Positions 53,365 to 61,851 of a stretch of 64,000 nt of DNA are shown piece after piece. The stretch is from Altererythrobacter sp. C41. GTDB lineage: Bacteria > Pseudomonadota > Alphaproteobacteria > Sphingomonadales > Sphingomonadaceae. Within the stretch, counting starts at the first letter, position 1; each line of letters opens with the position of its first letter. The notes beneath the pieces are model-generated. The model ran no database searches. It had not been told where the DNA came from and was given only the letters and a program-made list of their open reading frames with translations. The position numbers were made by a program, and so were the translations under genes. The stretch covers positions 124,001-188,000 of the forward strand of contig NZ_JAEVFE010000002.1 in assembly GCF_016803135.1 (NCBI RefSeq), given 5' to 3'.

Positions 53365-54903
53365 ATGCATCCCATCACCCACGCGGAAACGCGCGCCGAC
53401 CGCCCCGCGATCGTGGTCGCCGGCTCCGGCGAGACGGTCACTTATGCGGAGCTCGATCGCACTGCCAATCGCTTCGCGCATTTCCTGCGCGCGCAGGGTC
53501 TGGGGCGCGACGATGCATTCGGGCTGCTGATGGAGAACAACGCGCTCTATCTCCAGCTCGTATGGGGGTCGCAGCGCGCCGGCACGATGCTGGTCCCGGT
53601 CTCGACCCGCCTCACCGCGCCGGAAATCGCCTATATTCTGAAAGACAGCGGCGCGAAGCTGCTGATCACCTCGACGCAGTTTACCGAGGTAACGGAAGAC
53701 ATTCGCCGCGAATGCCCCGATCTGCCGGTGTTCGTGCTCGGCGGACAGGGGAGCGCCGACTTCGAAGCCGCGATCGCGGTGCAACCCGCCGAACCGATCG
53801 CCGACCCCTGCCCTGGGCTCTACATGCTCTATTCCTCGGGCACGACCGGGCGGCCGAAGGGCATTCGCCCCCCGCGACCGCAGGACGACGACGTCCAGGC
53901 GGCGCATGCACTCGTGATGCTGGCGGTGATGGGGCCCGGCATGCCGGCGGACGGGGAGATGGTCTACCTTTCGCCCGCGCCGCTCTATCACGCCGCGCCG
54001 CTCGCCTGGTGCTGCACCGTCCACCGGCTCGGCGGCACCGTGGTGATCATGGAGAAGTTCGATCCCGAGGCTGCATTGGCCGCGATCGAGCGATACCGGG
54101 TGACCGACAGTCAGTGGGTGCCGACCCATTTCGTGCGCATGCTCAAGCTCGATGACGCGGTGCGCACGCGCTACGACCTTTCGAGCCACGAGCGCGCCAT
54201 CCATGCCGCGGCGCCCTGCCCGATTCCAGTCAAGCAGGCGATGATCGCGTGGTGGGGCCCGATCCTGGTCGAATACTACGCCGGGTCGGAAGGCATCGGG
54301 ATGACGCTGATCCGCAGCGATGCCTGGCTTGCGCACCCGGGCTCGGTCGGCCCGGCGCTCCATGGCAAGGTCCATGTCTGCGGACCCGAGGGCGAGGAAC
54401 TGCCGCCCGGCGCGGACGGGCTGATCTATTTCGAGAACGATACGATCCCGACCTATCACAACGATCCGGCCAAGACCGCGGAGGCGATGCATCCCGAAGG
54501 CTGGATGACGCTCGGCGACATCGGCCATCTGGATGACGACGGCTTTCTCTACCTGACCGATCGCAAGAGCCACATGATCATATCGGGCGGGGTCAATATC
54601 TATCCGCAGGAGATCGAGAACCTGCTCGTCACCCACGACAAGGTGATGGATGCGGCAGTGATCGGTGTGCCCGATCCCGATCTCGGGGAGAAAGTCGTGG
54701 CCGTGATCCAGCCGCGCGACATGGCCGATGCGGGCGAAGCGCTCGCAGCCGAGCTACGCGAATTTCTCGCGCCTCAGCTTGCCCGGATCAAGATGCCCAA
54801 GCAGTTCGACTTCCGCCCCGACCTCCCGCGGGAGGCGAACGGCAAGCTCTACAAGCGCGAACTGCGCGACGAATACGCCGCGATGGCGCGCGAGGACGCC
54901 TAG
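53365..54903 (+). CDS. AMP-dependent acyl-CoA synthetase/ligase
   Basis: 512 residues from ATG 53365, following GGAGAGAAACC. ANL-superfamily motifs: P-loop [11 protein letters not shown] near residue 160, [11 protein letters not shown] near 308, [39 protein letters not shown] (A7-A8, catalytic region) near 385, and the C-terminal lysine in [17 protein letters not shown]. It activates a carboxylic acid as acyl-AMP then acyl-CoA. Fatty acid or aromatic/steroid acid substrates are equally possible. Its stop overlaps the stop of the convergent galU. Confidence 0.94.
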   Translation: MHPITHAETRADRPAIVVAGSGETVTYAELDRTANRFAHFLRAQGLGRDDAFGLLMENNALYLQLVWGSQRAGTMLVPVSTRLTAPEIAYILKDSGAKLLITSTQFTEVTEDIRRECPDLPVFVLGGQGSADFEAAIAVQPAEPIADPCPGLYMLYSSGTTGRPKGIRPPRPQDDDVQAAHALVMLAVMGPGMPADGEMVYLSPAPLYHAAPLAWCCTVHRLGGTVVIMEKFDPEAALAAIERYRVTDSQWVPTHFVRMLKLDDAVRTRYDLSSHERAIHAAAPCPIPVKQAMIAWWGPILVEYYAGSEGIGMTLIRSDAWLAHPGSVGPALHGKVHVCGPEGEELPPGADGLIYFENDTIPTYHNDPAKTAEAMHPEGWMTLGDIGHLDDDGFLYLTDRKSHMIISGGVNIYPQEIENLLVTHDKVMDAAVIGVPDPDLGEKVVAVIQPRDMADAGEALAAELREFLAPQLARIKMPKQFDFRPDLPREANGKLYKRELRDEYAAMAREDA

Positions 54904-55772
54904 CCCAGCAGCCGCCGGGCCATCGCGCGGACTTCCTCGCCCATGTCCTCGCGGTCGAGCGCGAGGGCGAGCGTGGCCTCGACGAACCCGGTCTTGCTGC
55001 CGCAATCGAAGCGGCGACCGGCGAAAGTCACCGCGTGGAACGGCTGGTCGCCGATCATCCGCGCCATGGCGTCGGTGAGCTGGATCTCCCCGCCCGCACC
55101 CTTCTCCTGATCCTCCAGCGTGCGCATGACTTCCGGCTGCAGGATGTAACGCCCCGACACGATCTTGTTCGAGGGCGCCTCGCTGACCGGCGGCTTCTCG
55201 ACGAGGCCGCGCACTTCGGTCAGTGCGCCGCGCTCTTCGCCCGGATCGATCACGCCGTAACTGGAAACTTCCTCGCGCGGGATTTCCAGCACGCTGATGA
55301 GGTTGCCCCCGACGTCTTGGTAGGCCTCGACCATCTGTTTCATGCAGCCCGGCTCGCCGACCATCAGTTCGTCGGGAAGAAGGATCGCGAAGGGCTCGTC
55401 GCCGACGATCGCGCGGGCGCACCAGATCGCGTGGCCGAGCCCGAGCGGGACCTGCTGGCGCACGGTGATGATGTCGCCGGGCGGAAAGCGCGTGGGTTCG
55501 AGGATGTCGAGGCTCTTGCCCCGCTCGGCCATCGTCGTCTCGAGCTCGAAAGCGGTGTCGAAATGTTCGACGATCGCCGTCTTGCCTCGCCCGGTCACGA
55601 AGATCATCTGCTCGATCCCGGCCTCGCGCGCCTCGTCCACCGCGTACTGGATCAGCGGCCGGTCCACGATCGGCAGCAGTTCCTTCGGAATCGCCTTGGT
55701 CGCGGGGAGGAAGCGGGTGCCGAGGCCGGCAACGGGAAACACGGCCTTCCGGATCGGTTTGCGTTCGCTCAT
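54900..55772 (-). CDS. galU: UTP-glucose-1-phosphate uridylyltransferase
   Basis: 290 residues. Nucleotidyltransferase motifs: [41 protein letters not shown] at the N-terminus (GlyGly loop with Arg and Lys), [17 protein letters not shown] (metal Asp), [22 protein letters not shown] and [10 protein letters not shown]. It makes UDP-glucose for exopolysaccharide and cell-envelope glycans. ATG 55772 chosen at [13 protein letters not shown]. The stop codon interleaves with that of the convergent acyl-CoA synthetase (TAG on each strand). Confidence 0.97.
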   Translation of the reverse strand: MSERKPIRKAVFPVAGLGTRFLPATKAIPKELLPIVDRPLIQYAVDEAREAGIEQMIFVTGRGKTAIVEHFDTAFELETTMAERGKSLDILEPTRFPPGDIITVRQQVPLGLGHAIWCARAIVGDEPFAILLPDELMVGEPGCMKQMVEAYQDVGGNLISVLEIPREEVSSYGVIDPGEERGALTEVRGLVEKPPVSEAPSNKIVSGRYILQPEVMRTLEDQEKGAGGEIQLTDAMARMIGDQPFHAVTFAGRRFDCGSKTGFVEATLALALDREDMGEEVRAMARRLLG

Positions 55773-55850
55773 GCCGATTGGATAGGTAGATACAGGGACC
55801 GGCGCAACCGGCGACTTGCGGGAGCATCGATTCACGCTAAACGCTCGACC

Positions 55851-57134
55851 ATGGACAAGATCATCATCGAAGGCGGCAAGCGGCTCTCGGGCACGATCCC
55901 GATCTCTGGCGCCAAGAACGCCGCGCTTACGCTCATTCCCTGCGCGCTGCTGACCGAAGAACCGCTGACGCTGCGCAACCTGCCGCGGCTGGCCGATATC
56001 GACGGCTTCCAGCACCTGATGAACCAGTTCGGGATCACGACCTCGATCCAGGGCACTCGGCCCGAGGACTTCGGCCGCGTGATGACGCTGGAAGCGCCGC
56101 GGATCACCTCCACGGTCGCGCCGTACGAGCTCGTACGCAAGATGCGCGCTTCGATCCTCGTACTCGGCCCGATGCTGGCGCGCATGGGCGAGGCGACCGT
56201 CTCGCTCCCGGGCGGCTGCGCGATCGGCAACCGCCCGATCGACCTGCATCTCAAGGCGATCGAGGCATTCGGCGCGGAAATCGAGCTCGCGCAGGGCTAC
56301 GTCCGCGCACGCGCGCCGGATGGCGGGCTGCCCGGCGGAGAGTTCGACTTCCCGGTCGTCTCGGTCGGCGCGACCGAGAACGCGCTGATGGCGGCGGTCC
56401 TCGCCAACGGCACCTCGCGTCTGTTCAACGCCGCGCGCGAGCCCGAGATCGTCGATCTGTGCAACCTGCTGGTGGCGATGGGCGCCCAGATCGAGGGCAT
56501 CGGTACCTCCGACCTGACGATCCACGGCGTGCGGCGGCTGCACGGGGCGACCTACCGGGTGATGGCGGACCGGATCGAGGCCGGCTCCTACGCCTGTGCG
56601 GCGGCGATCACCGGGGGCGAGGTCCTGCTCGAAGGCGCGAAGGCCGAAGAGATGCAGGCGACTCTTCACGCGCTGCGCAACATCGGCATCCATGCCGAAA
56701 GCGAGGCGAAAGGCGTGCGCATCGGGGCGAACGGGCGGTTGAAGGCGGCCAACCTCTCGACAGCGCCCTACCCCGGTCTGGCAACCGATATGCAGGCGCA
56801 GCTCATGGCGCTGCTCACCCGCGCCGAAGGCACGAGTGTGCTGACCGAAACGATCTTCGAAAACCGCTACATGCACGTGCCGGAGCTCAACCGCATGGGC
56901 GCGAACATCGAGACCTCGGGTCGTACCGCGATCGTCCATGGGGTCGAGCGGCTGACCGGCGCCGAAGTCATGGCGACGGACCTGCGCGCTTCGATGAGCC
57001 TGGTCATCGCCGGGCTCGCCGCGGAAGGACAGACGCAGGTGCGGCGTCTCTATCACCTGGACCGGGGTTACGAACGGCTGGAGGAGAAGCTCGCTCTGGT
57101 CGGCGCGCAAGTCGAACGTATCGGCGACGAGTAG
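55851..57134 (+). CDS. murA: UDP-N-acetylglucosamine 1-carboxyvinyltransferase
   Basis: 427 residues. First committed step of peptidoglycan synthesis, transferring enolpyruvate to UDP-GlcNAc. Motifs: [23 protein letters not shown], the PEP-binding loop with the reactive Cys123 in [32 protein letters not shown] and [16 protein letters not shown]. The Cys is the residue attacked by fosfomycin in sensitive enzymes. ATG 55851 is preferred; it lies 78 bases from the divergent galU start. Confidence 0.98.
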   Translation: MDKIIIEGGKRLSGTIPISGAKNAALTLIPCALLTEEPLTLRNLPRLADIDGFQHLMNQFGITTSIQGTRPEDFGRVMTLEAPRITSTVAPYELVRKMRASILVLGPMLARMGEATVSLPGGCAIGNRPIDLHLKAIEAFGAEIELAQGYVRARAPDGGLPGGEFDFPVVSVGATENALMAAVLANGTSRLFNAAREPEIVDLCNLLVAMGAQIEGIGTSDLTIHGVRRLHGATYRVMADRIEAGSYACAAAITGGEVLLEGAKAEEMQATLHALRNIGIHAESEAKGVRIGANGRLKAANLSTAPYPGLATDMQAQLMALLTRAEGTSVLTETIFENRYMHVPELNRMGANIETSGRTAIVHGVERLTGAEVMATDLRASMSLVIAGLAAEGQTQVRRLYHLDRGYERLEEKLALVGAQVERIGDE

Positions 57135-57193
57135 CTTCGAAGCCGCGGACCTTTCCGCCCGATGCCGCGTTGGCGAGGGGAAAGGAGTCGATC

Positions 57194-57427
57194 ATGGCAT
57201 TGCTCAAGCTGGCGGCGCTCGGAGCGCTCGGATATGTCGGGTACAAGTACTACGAGAAGAACAAGGGCGGCGATCGCGCGGCGGCGTTCGCCGGGAACCA
57301 GAGCCACGGTGACGTGCGTGACGCGGGGCCGGAGTCGATGCGCGACAAGCCGAAGCGCAGCTGGAGCAAGGCTGACGAGGCGAGCGACGAGAGCTTCCCC
57401 GCCAGCGACCCGCCCGCAACCTATTGA
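57194..57427 (+). CDS. Small protein with N-terminal span and SDESFPASDPP motif (77 aa)
   Basis: 77 residues from ATG 57194 after AAAGGAG. N-terminal hydrophobic segment (MALLKLAALGALGYVGYKYY) then a polar, charged tail ending ASDESFPASDPPATY. This C-terminal (S/D)ESFPASDPP motif recurs at the ends of many short alphaproteobacterial proteins of unknown function, often envelope-associated or stress-related. The gene lies 59 bases after murA. Function unknown. Confidence 0.82.
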   Translation: MALLKLAALGALGYVGYKYYEKNKGGDRAAAFAGNQSHGDVRDAGPESMRDKPKRSWSKADEASDESFPASDPPATY

Positions 57428-57434
57428 TTTTTCT

Positions 57435-57665
57435 CTAGGTCGCGTTTGCGACGAGCCAGAGGCGAATGGCGCCCGCCAGGCCGGGCGGGTGCTCGGCCTG
57501 GATACGCTCCTCGTCGATCCGCGCGACCAGCGCGTTGAGCGGCACCGCCTCGCGCTCTGCCGCTGCGCGCAGCATGTCCCAGAATAGCGGTTCGAGGCTG
57601 ATCGAGGTCTTGTGCCCGGCGATTTCGACCGAGCGCTTGACCGGCGGGTGGTAAGGCGCAGGCAT
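57435..57665 (-). CDS. Ribbon-helix-helix domain protein (76 aa)
   Basis: 76 residues. KRSVEIAGHKTSISLEPLFWDMLRAAAEREAVPLNALVARIDEERIQ fits the RHH_4-type ribbon-helix-helix fold: a beta strand followed by two helices. Proteins of this type are small DNA-binding repressors, though many RHH_4 members are uncharacterised. Convergent with the 77-residue gene, 7 bases apart. A target cannot be assigned. Confidence 0.85.
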   Translation of the reverse strand: MPAPYHPPVKRSVEIAGHKTSISLEPLFWDMLRAAAEREAVPLNALVARIDEERIQAEHPPGLAGAIRLWLVANAT

Positions 57666-57791
57666 CGTGCAGGCCTAGCAGGTCTGCGCAGGCTTGGCGC
57701 GCCTTCACGAACATGCCCAACTGTGGAACTCCTGGTTGCAGGCCGCCGCCTTCGGGATTGACCGGTCCTCCCTCCACCCTAAATAACCCGC

Positions 57792-57844
57792 GCGAGGCCA
57801 CGTCCTCGCCCCAGCACGGGATGGTGAAGACCGGGACGCCCCGG
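57792..57844 (+). promoter_or_regulatory. Two ACG-loop hairpins upstream of the SMR exporter gene
   Basis: Hairpin 1: GCGAGG/CCTCGC (57792-57797, 57804-57809) with loop CCACGT. Hairpin 2: CCGGG/CCCGG (57831-57835, 57840-57844) with loop ACGC. Linker 21 bases; the second stem ends 12 bases before GGAGG. The layout recalls the guanidine-II riboswitch found before Gdx-type genes, but that RNA requires ACGR tetraloops and neither loop matches exactly. Low confidence. Confidence 0.25.
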
Positions 57845-57866
57845 CAGCTTGTGAATGGAGGCTGCC

Positions 57867-58184
57867 GTGGCTTGGCTGGTACTTATCGTCGCTGGATTGC
57901 TGGAGGTCGTCTGGGCCTTTTCGATGAAGCTTTCGGAAGGCTTCTCCCGCCTCGGGCCTTCGCTCGTTACGCTGGTTGCCATGGCAGCCAGTTTCGCGCT
58001 CCTCGCATGGTCGATGCGCAGCTTGCCGCTCGGGACTGCCTATACCGTGTGGACCGGCATCGGCGCGCTCGGTGCCTTCGTGGTCGGTATCGTCTTCCTG
58101 GGGGAGAGCGTGACCGCCCTCCGCCTCCTCGCAGCGGCACTCATCCTGAGCGGCCTCGTCCTGATGAAACTGTCCAGCGCATGA
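57867..58184 (+). CDS. sugE: SMR family exporter, SugE/Gdx type
   Basis: 105 residues from GTG 57867, 5 bases after GGAGG and the same length as E. coli SugE; an in-frame ATG at 57855 lies inside the ribosome-binding site and is less likely. Four helices; catalytic Glu in GLLEVVWAFSMKLSEGFSRLGPS, and GTAYTVWTGIGALGAFVVGIVFLGES. The sequence GLLEVVWAFSMK resembles Gdx guanidinium exporters more than EmrE multidrug pumps. Works as a dual-topology dimer exchanging protons for guanidinium-like cations. Confidence 0.9.
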   Translation: MAWLVLIVAGLLEVVWAFSMKLSEGFSRLGPSLVTLVAMAASFALLAWSMRSLPLGTAYTVWTGIGALGAFVVGIVFLGESVTALRLLAAALILSGLVLMKLSSA

Positions 58185-58267
58185 CACTCATTCTCGGCCA
58201 AAAATAATGAGGCTGAGGCTGTCGTTCGCCGCTAAAAACTTTTGACCGAGGGATTTCGACGGGGGCA

Positions 58268-59053
58268 ATGATGAAAAGCAAGCTGCGGCTACACGCCGAA
58301 GTCGCCGCCGTGATCACTTATGCCATAGCGCTTTGGTGGGGTGCACGCTCGATCAGCAAGGTCGCAGCCGGAATCTTTCCTCATTCCGATCACCTCGTGT
58401 TTGCGCTTGTCGTGGTCAGCGGCGTAATGCTGGCGCTTGCTTGGCTGAGCGGCGGGCGGGCGGCGTCATTCCAGTTTCGTCCAGCCGCGCTGCTGGCCTC
58501 CGCAGCCGGCTTCGCAGGCTATACCATCACCGCCGTCATCACGCTGGGGGCGGCGGCCTTGATAGGCGTTGTTTCGCTTTCCTTCCCCGGAGAGCCATCC
58601 AATGTCTTTGCAGGCGCGGCTGCCTTGCTTGTCTTGGTGCTGCTGTCGGAAGCGCTGCCAGAGGAGCTGCTGTTCCGTGGATGGCTGAGCGAACGCCTCC
58701 GCGGCCTGGTCGGGGGACCTTGGTTGACCATCATGGCGCAAGCGGGGCTTTTCACCTTTTTCGCGGTGGCCGTTGGTGCAGCCGCTTCGGCAAGCGACGC
58801 GGGGTTCATCGCGACCTTCGGAGTCGTTTTGGGAATGCTTCGAGCCGTGACCGGGACGGTCTGGGTGCCGGTCGGTTTCCATCTCGCCTTCATGACGGCG
58901 CAGCAATCTTCCGCTCCGAAATGGAGCCTCATCATGTCGAACGAGCCGCAACTTGTCCAAGTCGTCCTGCTGACGATGATTCCGTTCACGGTAGTCATCG
59001 CCCTTCTGTTCGACCGGGTGAAGAGGGCGCCGCGCACAGCAACACTGGCGTAA
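58268..59053 (+). CDS. CPBP family intramembrane metalloprotease
   Basis: 261 residues beginning ATGATG. About seven to eight hydrophobic segments. The CPBP (CAAX protease/bacteriocin-processing, Abi) motif EALPEELLFRGWLSERL (EExxxR) lies near residue 131, followed by a second motif region FFAVAVGAAASASDAGF and WVPVGFHLAFM with the catalytic His. Homologues include Rce1-type proteases and self-immunity proteins. Codon use is slightly less GC-rich than surrounding genes. A stand-alone gene; function unknown. Confidence 0.86.
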   Translation: MMKSKLRLHAEVAAVITYAIALWWGARSISKVAAGIFPHSDHLVFALVVVSGVMLALAWLSGGRAASFQFRPAALLASAAGFAGYTITAVITLGAAALIGVVSLSFPGEPSNVFAGAAALLVLVLLSEALPEELLFRGWLSERLRGLVGGPWLTIMAQAGLFTFFAVAVGAAASASDAGFIATFGVVLGMLRAVTGTVWVPVGFHLAFMTAQQSSAPKWSLIMSNEPQLVQVVLLTMIPFTVVIALLFDRVKRAPRTATLA

Positions 59054-59163
59054 TCAGCCGGACAGGTTGGGCCACCTGAAGCCTGCACCGCCGGAGGAAC
59101 CGCTCGCGCCATCGGTCCGTTCTGCCTCTACAATGATGATGCGGAACTGCGACAGGGCTTCGC

Positions 59164-60006
59164 ATGGCTAGCCAGGCGGCGAACGAGCACTCCAACAGGC
59201 GATACGCCGTCGGCCTCGCCCGCGCGTTCGGCGGGGCGATCATCTTTGGCTTGCCGAATCTGATGACCATGGAGATGTGGTTCCTGGGCTTCTATCTCGA
59301 TCGCCCGCGCCTGCTGCTCTTCCTGATCGTCAATTTCGGCATCCTGGTGGGCCTCTCGCGCTTCTCCGGCTTCGAGGAGACGGCGAGTTTCAAGGAGGAT
59401 CTGCTGGACGCGCTGGCCGCCTACGGCGTGGGCGTGATCGCCTCGGCCGCCGTTCTTTCCATCTGCGGAATCCTGACGCCGGACATGTCGACCAGCGAGA
59501 TCATGGGCAAGATCGCCGTGCAGAGCGTGCCGACGAGCTTCGGCGCGATGATCGCGCGCAAGCAGATGGGCGGCACGGAGGACCAGGAGGAGCAGGATGT
59601 CGCCGAGCGCCGCGCCGGCTATGCCTGGCAACTGTTCCTGATGGTCGCCGGCGCGCTGTTCCTGGCCTTCAACCTCGCGCCGACCGAGGAGATGATCCTG
59701 ATCGGCTTCAAGATGACGCCTCGGCACAGCATAGCGCTGGTGCTTGCGTCGATCGTGATCCTGCACGCCTTCGTCTACGGTGTGGGATTCGCCGGACAGG
59801 AGCAAGCGCCCGAGGGAAGCGGCTTCTGGCGCCTCTTCGTCTTCTACACCATCGCCGGCTATGGCGTGGCCCTGCTCGTCAGCGTCTACGTTCTGTGGAC
59901 CTTCGGCCGGATGGAAGGCGCGGACCTGGGCCAGATCGTGTCGATGACCGCGGTACTCGCGTTTCCCGCGGCCGTCGGCGCCGCGATCGCGCGGCTCGTG
60001 GTTTGA
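59164..60006 (+). CDS. TIGR02587 family membrane protein
   Basis: 280 residues with about seven hydrophobic helices (for example VGLARAFGGAIIFGLPNLMTMEMWFLGFYL, LLLFLIVNFGILVGLS, YGVGVIASAAVLSICGI, LFLMVAGALFLAFNLAPTEEMILI, IALVLASIVILHAFVYGVGF). The GxxNLxTMEMWxxG and NLAPTEEM stretches match my memory of TIGR02587 proteins. It is followed 13 bases later by a TIGR02588-like gene, the usual partner. Function unknown. Confidence 0.84.
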   Translation: MASQAANEHSNRRYAVGLARAFGGAIIFGLPNLMTMEMWFLGFYLDRPRLLLFLIVNFGILVGLSRFSGFEETASFKEDLLDALAAYGVGVIASAAVLSICGILTPDMSTSEIMGKIAVQSVPTSFGAMIARKQMGGTEDQEEQDVAERRAGYAWQLFLMVAGALFLAFNLAPTEEMILIGFKMTPRHSIALVLASIVILHAFVYGVGFAGQEQAPEGSGFWRLFVFYTIAGYGVALLVSVYVLWTFGRMEGADLGQIVSMTAVLAFPAAVGAAIARLVV

Positions 60007-60019
60007 AAGGGGAGAGGCG

Positions 60020-60442
60020 ATGGCGGAGAAGGCGCGTAGGAGGGAGAGCCGGAGACGGGCGCGAACCGGCCAGCCGCTGCTCGAATGGATCGCTGCGGCG
60101 ATCGGGCTCCTGCTGACCCTGGCCGTGCTGGGCGCACTGGGGTGGGAAAGCGTGAAAGGTTCGGGCGCCAGGCCGCCTGCGATCGAAGCCAGCATCGGGG
60201 CAATCACGCCCACGCCGGCGGGCTACGTCGTCGAAGTCGAACTCCGCAATCGCTCCTCCGCCACTGCCGCGGCCGTTGAGGTGGAGGGCGAACTGACCAA
60301 GGCGGACGGGACGGTGGCGACCAGCACCACCACGGTCGATTACGTGCCCGGGGATTCGACCCGGAAAGCCGGACTGTTCTTCCAGGACGATCCGCGCCGC
60401 CACCGAGTCGACGTCCGCGCCCTGGGCTTTGCGGAGCCGTGA
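60020..60442 (+). CDS. TIGR02588 family protein
   Basis: 140 residues. Arg-rich N-terminus (RRRESRRRARTGQPLLEW), one membrane span (IAAAIGLLLTLAVLGALGW), then a periplasmic domain resembling an immunoglobulin/beta-sandwich fold: IEASIGAITPTPAGYVVEVELRNRSSATAAAVEVEGEL. This is the TIGR02588 type that accompanies TIGR02587. Start ATG 60020 follows AAGGGGAGAGG. Function unknown. Confidence 0.85.
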   Translation: MAEKARRRESRRRARTGQPLLEWIAAAIGLLLTLAVLGALGWESVKGSGARPPAIEASIGAITPTPAGYVVEVELRNRSSATAAAVEVEGELTKADGTVATSTTTVDYVPGDSTRKAGLFFQDDPRRHRVDVRALGFAEP

Positions 60443-60470
60443 GCCGGCGGCCAACCTTCGGGCTGACCTC

Positions 60471-60911
60471 ATGATCGCCAACCAGCTCCTCTTCCTCGCC
60501 GGCGGGGCGGTGCTCTTCGCAGTGCTCGGAGCCTTCCATATGGGCGGTTTGCGGGTGATCGGCTGGGGCAAGCGGGAGCGTCGCCGCCATCCGCACTTGA
60601 GCGTGATCGTGACATTCTGGAGCCTCGGCCTTCTTCACCTCATCGAAATTGCGATCGGGGCGTGGGTGTTCTGGCTTCTGCTCCTGCTGCCGGGCTCCGG
60701 TTCGCTGGGCGCGACATTCGGCGGGGCACCGGCGGACTATCTCTACGTCGCAGGCATATCGTTCGTCACGCTGGGGTTCGCGGAAGTGGAGGCCCACGGC
60801 GCGATCCGCATGGTGGTGATGCTGTTCTCGCTCGCGGGGTTCATGCTCATCACTTGGTCGGCCACTTTCATCTACACGATCTGGGGCGAGAGCTTCCACG
60901 AAAAGCCGTGA
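60471..60911 (+). CDS. Small membrane protein resembling a potassium-channel pore
   Basis: 146 residues with four hydrophobic stretches. The C-terminal part resembles a pore-loop: YLYVAGISFVTLGFAEVEAHGAIRMVVMLFSLAGFMLITWSATFIYTIW, where VTLGFAEV corresponds in position to the TVGYGD filter of two-helix K channels but with the key residues altered. The N-terminus (LLFLAGGAVLFAVLGAFHMGGLRVIG) is another span. Whether it conducts ions is unclear. It follows TIGR02588 by 28 bases. Confidence 0.62.
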   Translation: MIANQLLFLAGGAVLFAVLGAFHMGGLRVIGWGKRERRRHPHLSVIVTFWSLGLLHLIEIAIGAWVFWLLLLLPGSGSLGATFGGAPADYLYVAGISFVTLGFAEVEAHGAIRMVVMLFSLAGFMLITWSATFIYTIWGESFHEKP

Positions 60912-61029
60912 GGCGTTTCGCGGGCGTCCTCAGCCACGACGCGAGCGTCTACGAATTTTTTGGGGTGGTTCGCACGCCGGCCGCCGCTAGGATTCCCGCT
61001 CGATCAGGTACACCAACGCGGGTGAGCGA

Positions 61030-61803
61030 ATGTCGGAAGGATATCAGGCTCTCACCGAAAAAGAGAAGCAGACGCTGCGGCTGATCGTCCGGGGCTACGA
61101 TGCGAAATCGCTGGCGCGGCGCCTGGGAATTTCCGTGCACACGGTGAACGAGCGGCTGCGCCACGCGCGGCGGAAGATGGAAGTTTCGAGCAGCCGCGAG
61201 GCGGCGCGAATGCTTCTCGACAAGGAGGGCGAGGGCCCCGATTTTCTTGCGGGCAAGCAAATGGGGGCAGCCGGGCCCGCCCCCGGCATGGGACATGGTG
61301 GAGCAGTGGCGGACGGTCTCGACGCGGGCCCCCGCCGCTTCTGGCTAATCGGAGGAATGCTCATGTCTCTCGTTCTCGCAGCGCTCGCGCTCACGTCCCT
61401 GTCGCATGTCGCCGAACCCGCGGCGAGGAGCAGCCAGAAAGCCCCGGTAGATGCCGGCGCTCCTGCTGCCGAAGTCGGAGGGGAAGTCGTGGAAGCGGCA
61501 AAGCAATGGCTGAGCCTCGTCGACCAGGGGCGCTGGGACGAAAGCTGGAACGCGACCGGTCAGGCGTTCAAGGAACTGAACACCAGCGAAAAATGGGCCT
61601 CGGTTTCCGAGCAGGTCCGCCCTCCGCTGGGCGAGGTGCTTTCGCGAACGGCGATCAGCCAGGAAGGCGTGCCGGCGCCGCCTTACGGCTACGAGATGAT
61701 CAAGTTCCGCACCAGCTTCGCCAATAAGGCCGACGTCACCGAAACCGTGACGCTGGTGCGGGAAGGTTCGGGCTGGCGGGTGGTCGGCTACTGGCTCTCC
61801 TGA
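61030..61803 (+). CDS. LuxR-type HTH regulator with membrane span and DUF4019
   Basis: 257 residues. N-terminal HTH of the LuxR/FixJ type (ALTEKEKQTLRLIVRGYDAKSLARRLGISVHTVNERLRHARRKMEVSSSREAARMLL, about 7-65), a linker, one membrane span at about 107-125 (FWLIGGMLMSLVLAALALTSL) and a periplasmic DUF4019 domain (EVVEAAKQWLSLVDQGRWDESWNATGQAFK...VTLVREGSGWRVVGYWLS). It has no receiver domain, so DNA binding would be linked directly to a periplasmic sensing module. Target unknown. Confidence 0.9.
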   Translation: MSEGYQALTEKEKQTLRLIVRGYDAKSLARRLGISVHTVNERLRHARRKMEVSSSREAARMLLDKEGEGPDFLAGKQMGAAGPAPGMGHGGAVADGLDAGPRRFWLIGGMLMSLVLAALALTSLSHVAEPAARSSQKAPVDAGAPAAEVGGEVVEAAKQWLSLVDQGRWDESWNATGQAFKELNTSEKWASVSEQVRPPLGEVLSRTAISQEGVPAPPYGYEMIKFRTSFANKADVTETVTLVREGSGWRVVGYWLS

Positions 61804-61810
61804 CGGCGAT

Positions 61811-61844
61811 GGCAGCCACCGTTCGGCGAAGCCGGGTGGCTGCC
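61811..61844. terminator. Long hairpin between convergent DUF4019 regulator and phbB
   Basis: GGCAGCCACC (61811-61820) pairs with GGTGGCTGCC (61835-61844); the loop holds an inner stem CGGC-GAA-GCCG. It lies 8 bases after the regulator stop and 8 bases past the phbB stop, suiting a bidirectional terminator. There is no T-tract. Confidence 0.65.
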
Positions 61845-61851
61845 GCGTGGC

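Noticed and set aside
57792-57844. Confident guanidine-II riboswitch call
   Set aside because: The loops are CCACGT and ACGC, not ACGR, so only a tentative regulatory entry is given.
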